A DNA stretch of 64,000 nucleotides, from the NCBI RefSeq assembly GCF_000714815.1, contig NZ_JMIH01000022.1:248001-312000 (forward strand). The letters run 5' to 3'. A model generated the notes under the pieces. The model saw only the letters and a program-made list of their open reading frames with translations, ran no database searches and was not told where the DNA came from. The translations under genes were made by a program, and so were the position numbers. Shown here one piece after another: positions 62,337 through 64,000 of the stretch (position 1 is its first letter; each line of letters begins with the position of its first letter). The stretch is from Anditalea andensis. Lineage in GTDB: Bacteria > Bacteroidota > Bacteroidia > Cytophagales > Cyclobacteriaceae.

Positions 62337-62804
62337 TTGGTCATGGATTTGGATCTGGTTTTTTCTATTGCCAGTGCTTTGGCACTGATTAGCTGGGTAG
62401 TCTTGTTTGTTTTTTATGAGAATCCTGTCATTTATCCGGTCCTATTATCCGGTGTAATCTTTTTTTTAGCGGTTCTATACCTTTATTTTATTTCTGTGGG
62501 TTTAACGGAGGGTGGAGAAGGGGGCTTTGGAAGTTTGGATGATGTTCGTCAGCTATTTGACAGTGACCATGCCCTTCTAGCAGGATGGATACATTATCTG
62601 GTCTTTGATTTATTTGTCGGCATGTGGATGGCTAATGATACTTTTATTCTAAAAATAAATAAATGGCTCCTCCTGCCATGTCTGTTTTTTACTTTTATGA
62701 TGGGGCCTGTAGGACTATTGTTATACCTGATCGTCAGGGCCATCAGAATCGGAAAGTTTACCCAATATCCTTTTTTCAGGAAATCCAAGAAACAGTTAAT
62801 TTAA
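62337..62804 (+). CDS. ABA4-like family membrane protein
   Basis: 155 residues, four TM segments (about 9-26, 31-53, 83-100, 110-131). The central block GSLDDVRQLFDSDHALLAGW then IHYLVFDLFVGMWMANDT is typical of the ABA4/DUF4281 family; plant ABA4 acts in neoxanthin (carotenoid) synthesis, but bacterial members are uncharacterised. ATG at 62343 would also serve. The next gene starts five bases after the stop. Confidence 0.83.
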   Translation: MVMDLDLVFSIASALALISWVVLFVFYENPVIYPVLLSGVIFFLAVLYLYFISVGLTEGGEGGFGSLDDVRQLFDSDHALLAGWIHYLVFDLFVGMWMANDTFILKINKWLLLPCLFFTFMMGPVGLLLYLIVRAIRIGKFTQYPFFRKSKKQLI

Positions 62805-62808
62805 ACAT

Positions 62809-63594
62809 ATGTTTATGCTATTTCTAGAAAAGAATGCTGCTAGTATATTTATGGGCAAACTATTCTGGAGAAACCGGTTACTTGCTTATTTTGGAGCGGT
62901 AAATTTTATGGTTTTTGGGCTATTGCTTATGATTGCTCTCCTGGATCACCGGACTTTTCTAGGTGTCAATTTATGGATCAAGCCCCTAAAATTCAGTTTA
63001 TCTATAGGTGTTTTTAGCTGGACAATGGCTTGGCTGCTGCATTACCTCCCCCAAAAAAAGGTGAGGCTTATGGCATGGGGGATAGTGGTAGTATTGGGCC
63101 TAGAGCAGCTGATCATTACTTTTCAAGCCGCTTTGGGCAAAGCCTCTCATTTCAATGAATCCACTCTCTTTGATGGAGTATTGTTTGGAGTCATGGGTGT
63201 GGCAATAGTCATAAACACATTGATCATATTTTGGGCTTTTCTGCTTTTTTTAAAACGCGACCAGCTCCCAAAAGGGTATCTATGGAGTATTAGGTTGGGT
63301 TTAGTCATATTCCTATTTGCCGGTTTAGAAGGGGTTATCATGATTGCAGTTGGAGGACATACAGTGGGAGCGCCTGATGGTGCGGAGGGGATTTTTTTTT
63401 TTAATTGGGCTCGAAAATACGGGGATCTGAGGGTTTCGCATTTTCTGGGGCTTCATGCCATACAGATTTTACCGCTATTTGCATGGAATTTTAGTCGGCA
63501 TAAGGTGAGGTTAGTAGCAGTGTTTGCGTTGATTTATTTTTTGCTGTCTGCGGGTACGCTTTGGCAGGCTTTGGCAGGCATGCCATTCATATAG
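62809..63594 (+). CDS. Multi-helix membrane protein, unknown function
   Basis: 261 residues with seven hydrophobic segments (about 22-42, 52-66, 73-92, 113-135, 149-170, 196-215, 225-248). Charges at loop ends (RDQLPKGYLWSIRLG; HKVRLVAVF) suggest a typical polytopic fold. No motif I recognise. The gene follows the ABA4-like gene by four bases and so shares its transcript; possible link to carotenoid or membrane function is inferred from this. Confidence 0.7.
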   Translation: MFMLFLEKNAASIFMGKLFWRNRLLAYFGAVNFMVFGLLLMIALLDHRTFLGVNLWIKPLKFSLSIGVFSWTMAWLLHYLPQKKVRLMAWGIVVVLGLEQLIITFQAALGKASHFNESTLFDGVLFGVMGVAIVINTLIIFWAFLLFLKRDQLPKGYLWSIRLGLVIFLFAGLEGVIMIAVGGHTVGAPDGAEGIFFFNWARKYGDLRVSHFLGLHAIQILPLFAWNFSRHKVRLVAVFALIYFLLSAGTLWQALAGMPFI

Positions 63595-63763
63595 TTTTTA
63601 TGCTTTGAGGATAATAGGCAATAGCTGTTCCGTATATTTCTAATTTAGCGATGGCTTTGGATTCCCAGCCTCACTTTTTAAGCTTGAAAATATCGGCATC
63701 GTATCCATAGTCATCAGCGTGTAGCAGCCAAATTTTATTCCCTTTTCCCCCATTGGGTACAGA
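63587..63763 (-). pseudogene. Remnant of a protein gene upstream of guaB, opposite strand
   Basis: On the minus strand, after a TAG, the text reads SVPNGGKGNKIWLLHADDYG then YDADIFKLKK, a TGA, then GWESKAIAKLEIYGTAIAYY and PQSIKTI before a TGA. It reads as protein but has one internal stop and no start codon. The DDYGYDAD text hints at a calcium-loop or propeller protein, weakly. Overlaps the end of the gene at 62809 by eight bases. Confidence 0.45.
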
Positions 63764-63813
63764 CTACATGTAATTAATTTTTTAACCCATTGAATTTGAT
63801 ATGAAAAAGTTTG

Positions 63814-63821
63814 TATATTTG
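63814..63821 (+). promoter_or_regulatory. Bacteroidetes -7 box upstream of guaB
   Basis: TATATTTG, 34 bases before the guaB ATG, with TTTG 15 bases and ATTG 21 bases further upstream as candidate -33 elements. Confidence 0.5.
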
Positions 63822-63843
63822 ACGGGCAAATAGGGTTACCTAA

Positions 63844-64000
<157 letters not shown>

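Overview
The window is a stretch of chromosome from a member of the Bacteroidota, most likely a Cytophagales/Cyclobacteriaceae-type marine or freshwater heterotroph. This rests on gene content: the bacillithiol enzyme BshC, the Bacteroidetes GlmU-like protein, DUF4293, DUF4295, DUF5522 and DUF4221-type proteins, a Wzi/RemB-like outer-membrane protein and type-B L31. Candidate promoters carry the Bacteroidetes -7 element TAnnTTTG. Intergenic DNA is AT-rich, and many small outer-membrane barrels and lipoproteins are present. I saw no tRNA, rRNA, CRISPR array, phage or intact insertion sequence.

Layout. 1-6 kb: a copper P-type ATPase (cut by the left edge), bshC, a folate cyclo-ligase, a small barrel and a PQQ-type sugar dehydrogenase lipoprotein. 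6.2-7.4 kb: a TIM-barrel sugar isomerase-like protein followed by a 0.5 kb AT-rich gap. 7.9-15.4 kb: one minus-strand assimilatory sulfate operon: Rrf2 regulator, DUF2061 membrane protein, an odd frame with no ATG, APS reductase (cysH), cysD, cysN, a siroheme sulfite/nitrite reductase with an extra C-terminal HEPN-like domain, cobA and the siroheme dehydrogenase/ferrochelatase. The set covers sulfate to sulfide and makes its own siroheme. 15.5-25 kb: a barrel, a response regulator, a broken NSS transporter, then a tight operon holB-rimB-rimK-hemC-peptidylprolyl isomerase-SDR, with glmU-like and rpmE2 upstream. 25-34 kb: a Wzi-like protein, comM/yifB, a phosphate-type porin, an ABC ATPase/TlpA/permease cassette and hemB. 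34-42 kb: a GroES-like protein, dnaK, a MOSC protein, hemE and several envelope proteins. 42-50.9 kb: an MsbA-like exporter, truA, a decayed beta-propeller gene, DUF4293, a pore-less voltage-sensor protein, a trans-sulfuration enzyme and ornithine aminotransferase. 51-53 kb: DUF5522, rpmB-rpmG-DUF4295, ftsY. 53.3-57.6 kb: three kynurenine-pathway enzymes and a divergent M19 dipeptidase. 57.7-64 kb: a split lipoprotein gene, a degenerate thiamine-pyrophosphokinase-like protein, prmC, a zinc-ribbon/4-TM pair, an RsmB/NOP methyltransferase, an ABA4-like membrane protein and the 5' end of guaB.

Tetrapyrrole genes recur (hemC, hemB, hemE, cobA, siroheme synthase domain) and link haem supply to the sirohaem needed by the sulfate operon. 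Several loci are decaying: the NSS transporter, the beta-propeller gene, a periplasmic-protein remnant near 49.3 kb, possibly the lipoprotein at 57.8 kb, and a fragment upstream of guaB. The most unusual intact gene is at 46602-47705. It has an S4 helix with a basic or polar residue every third position, the F-x-x-E/D charge-transfer residues and a C-terminal heptad repeat, but no pore.
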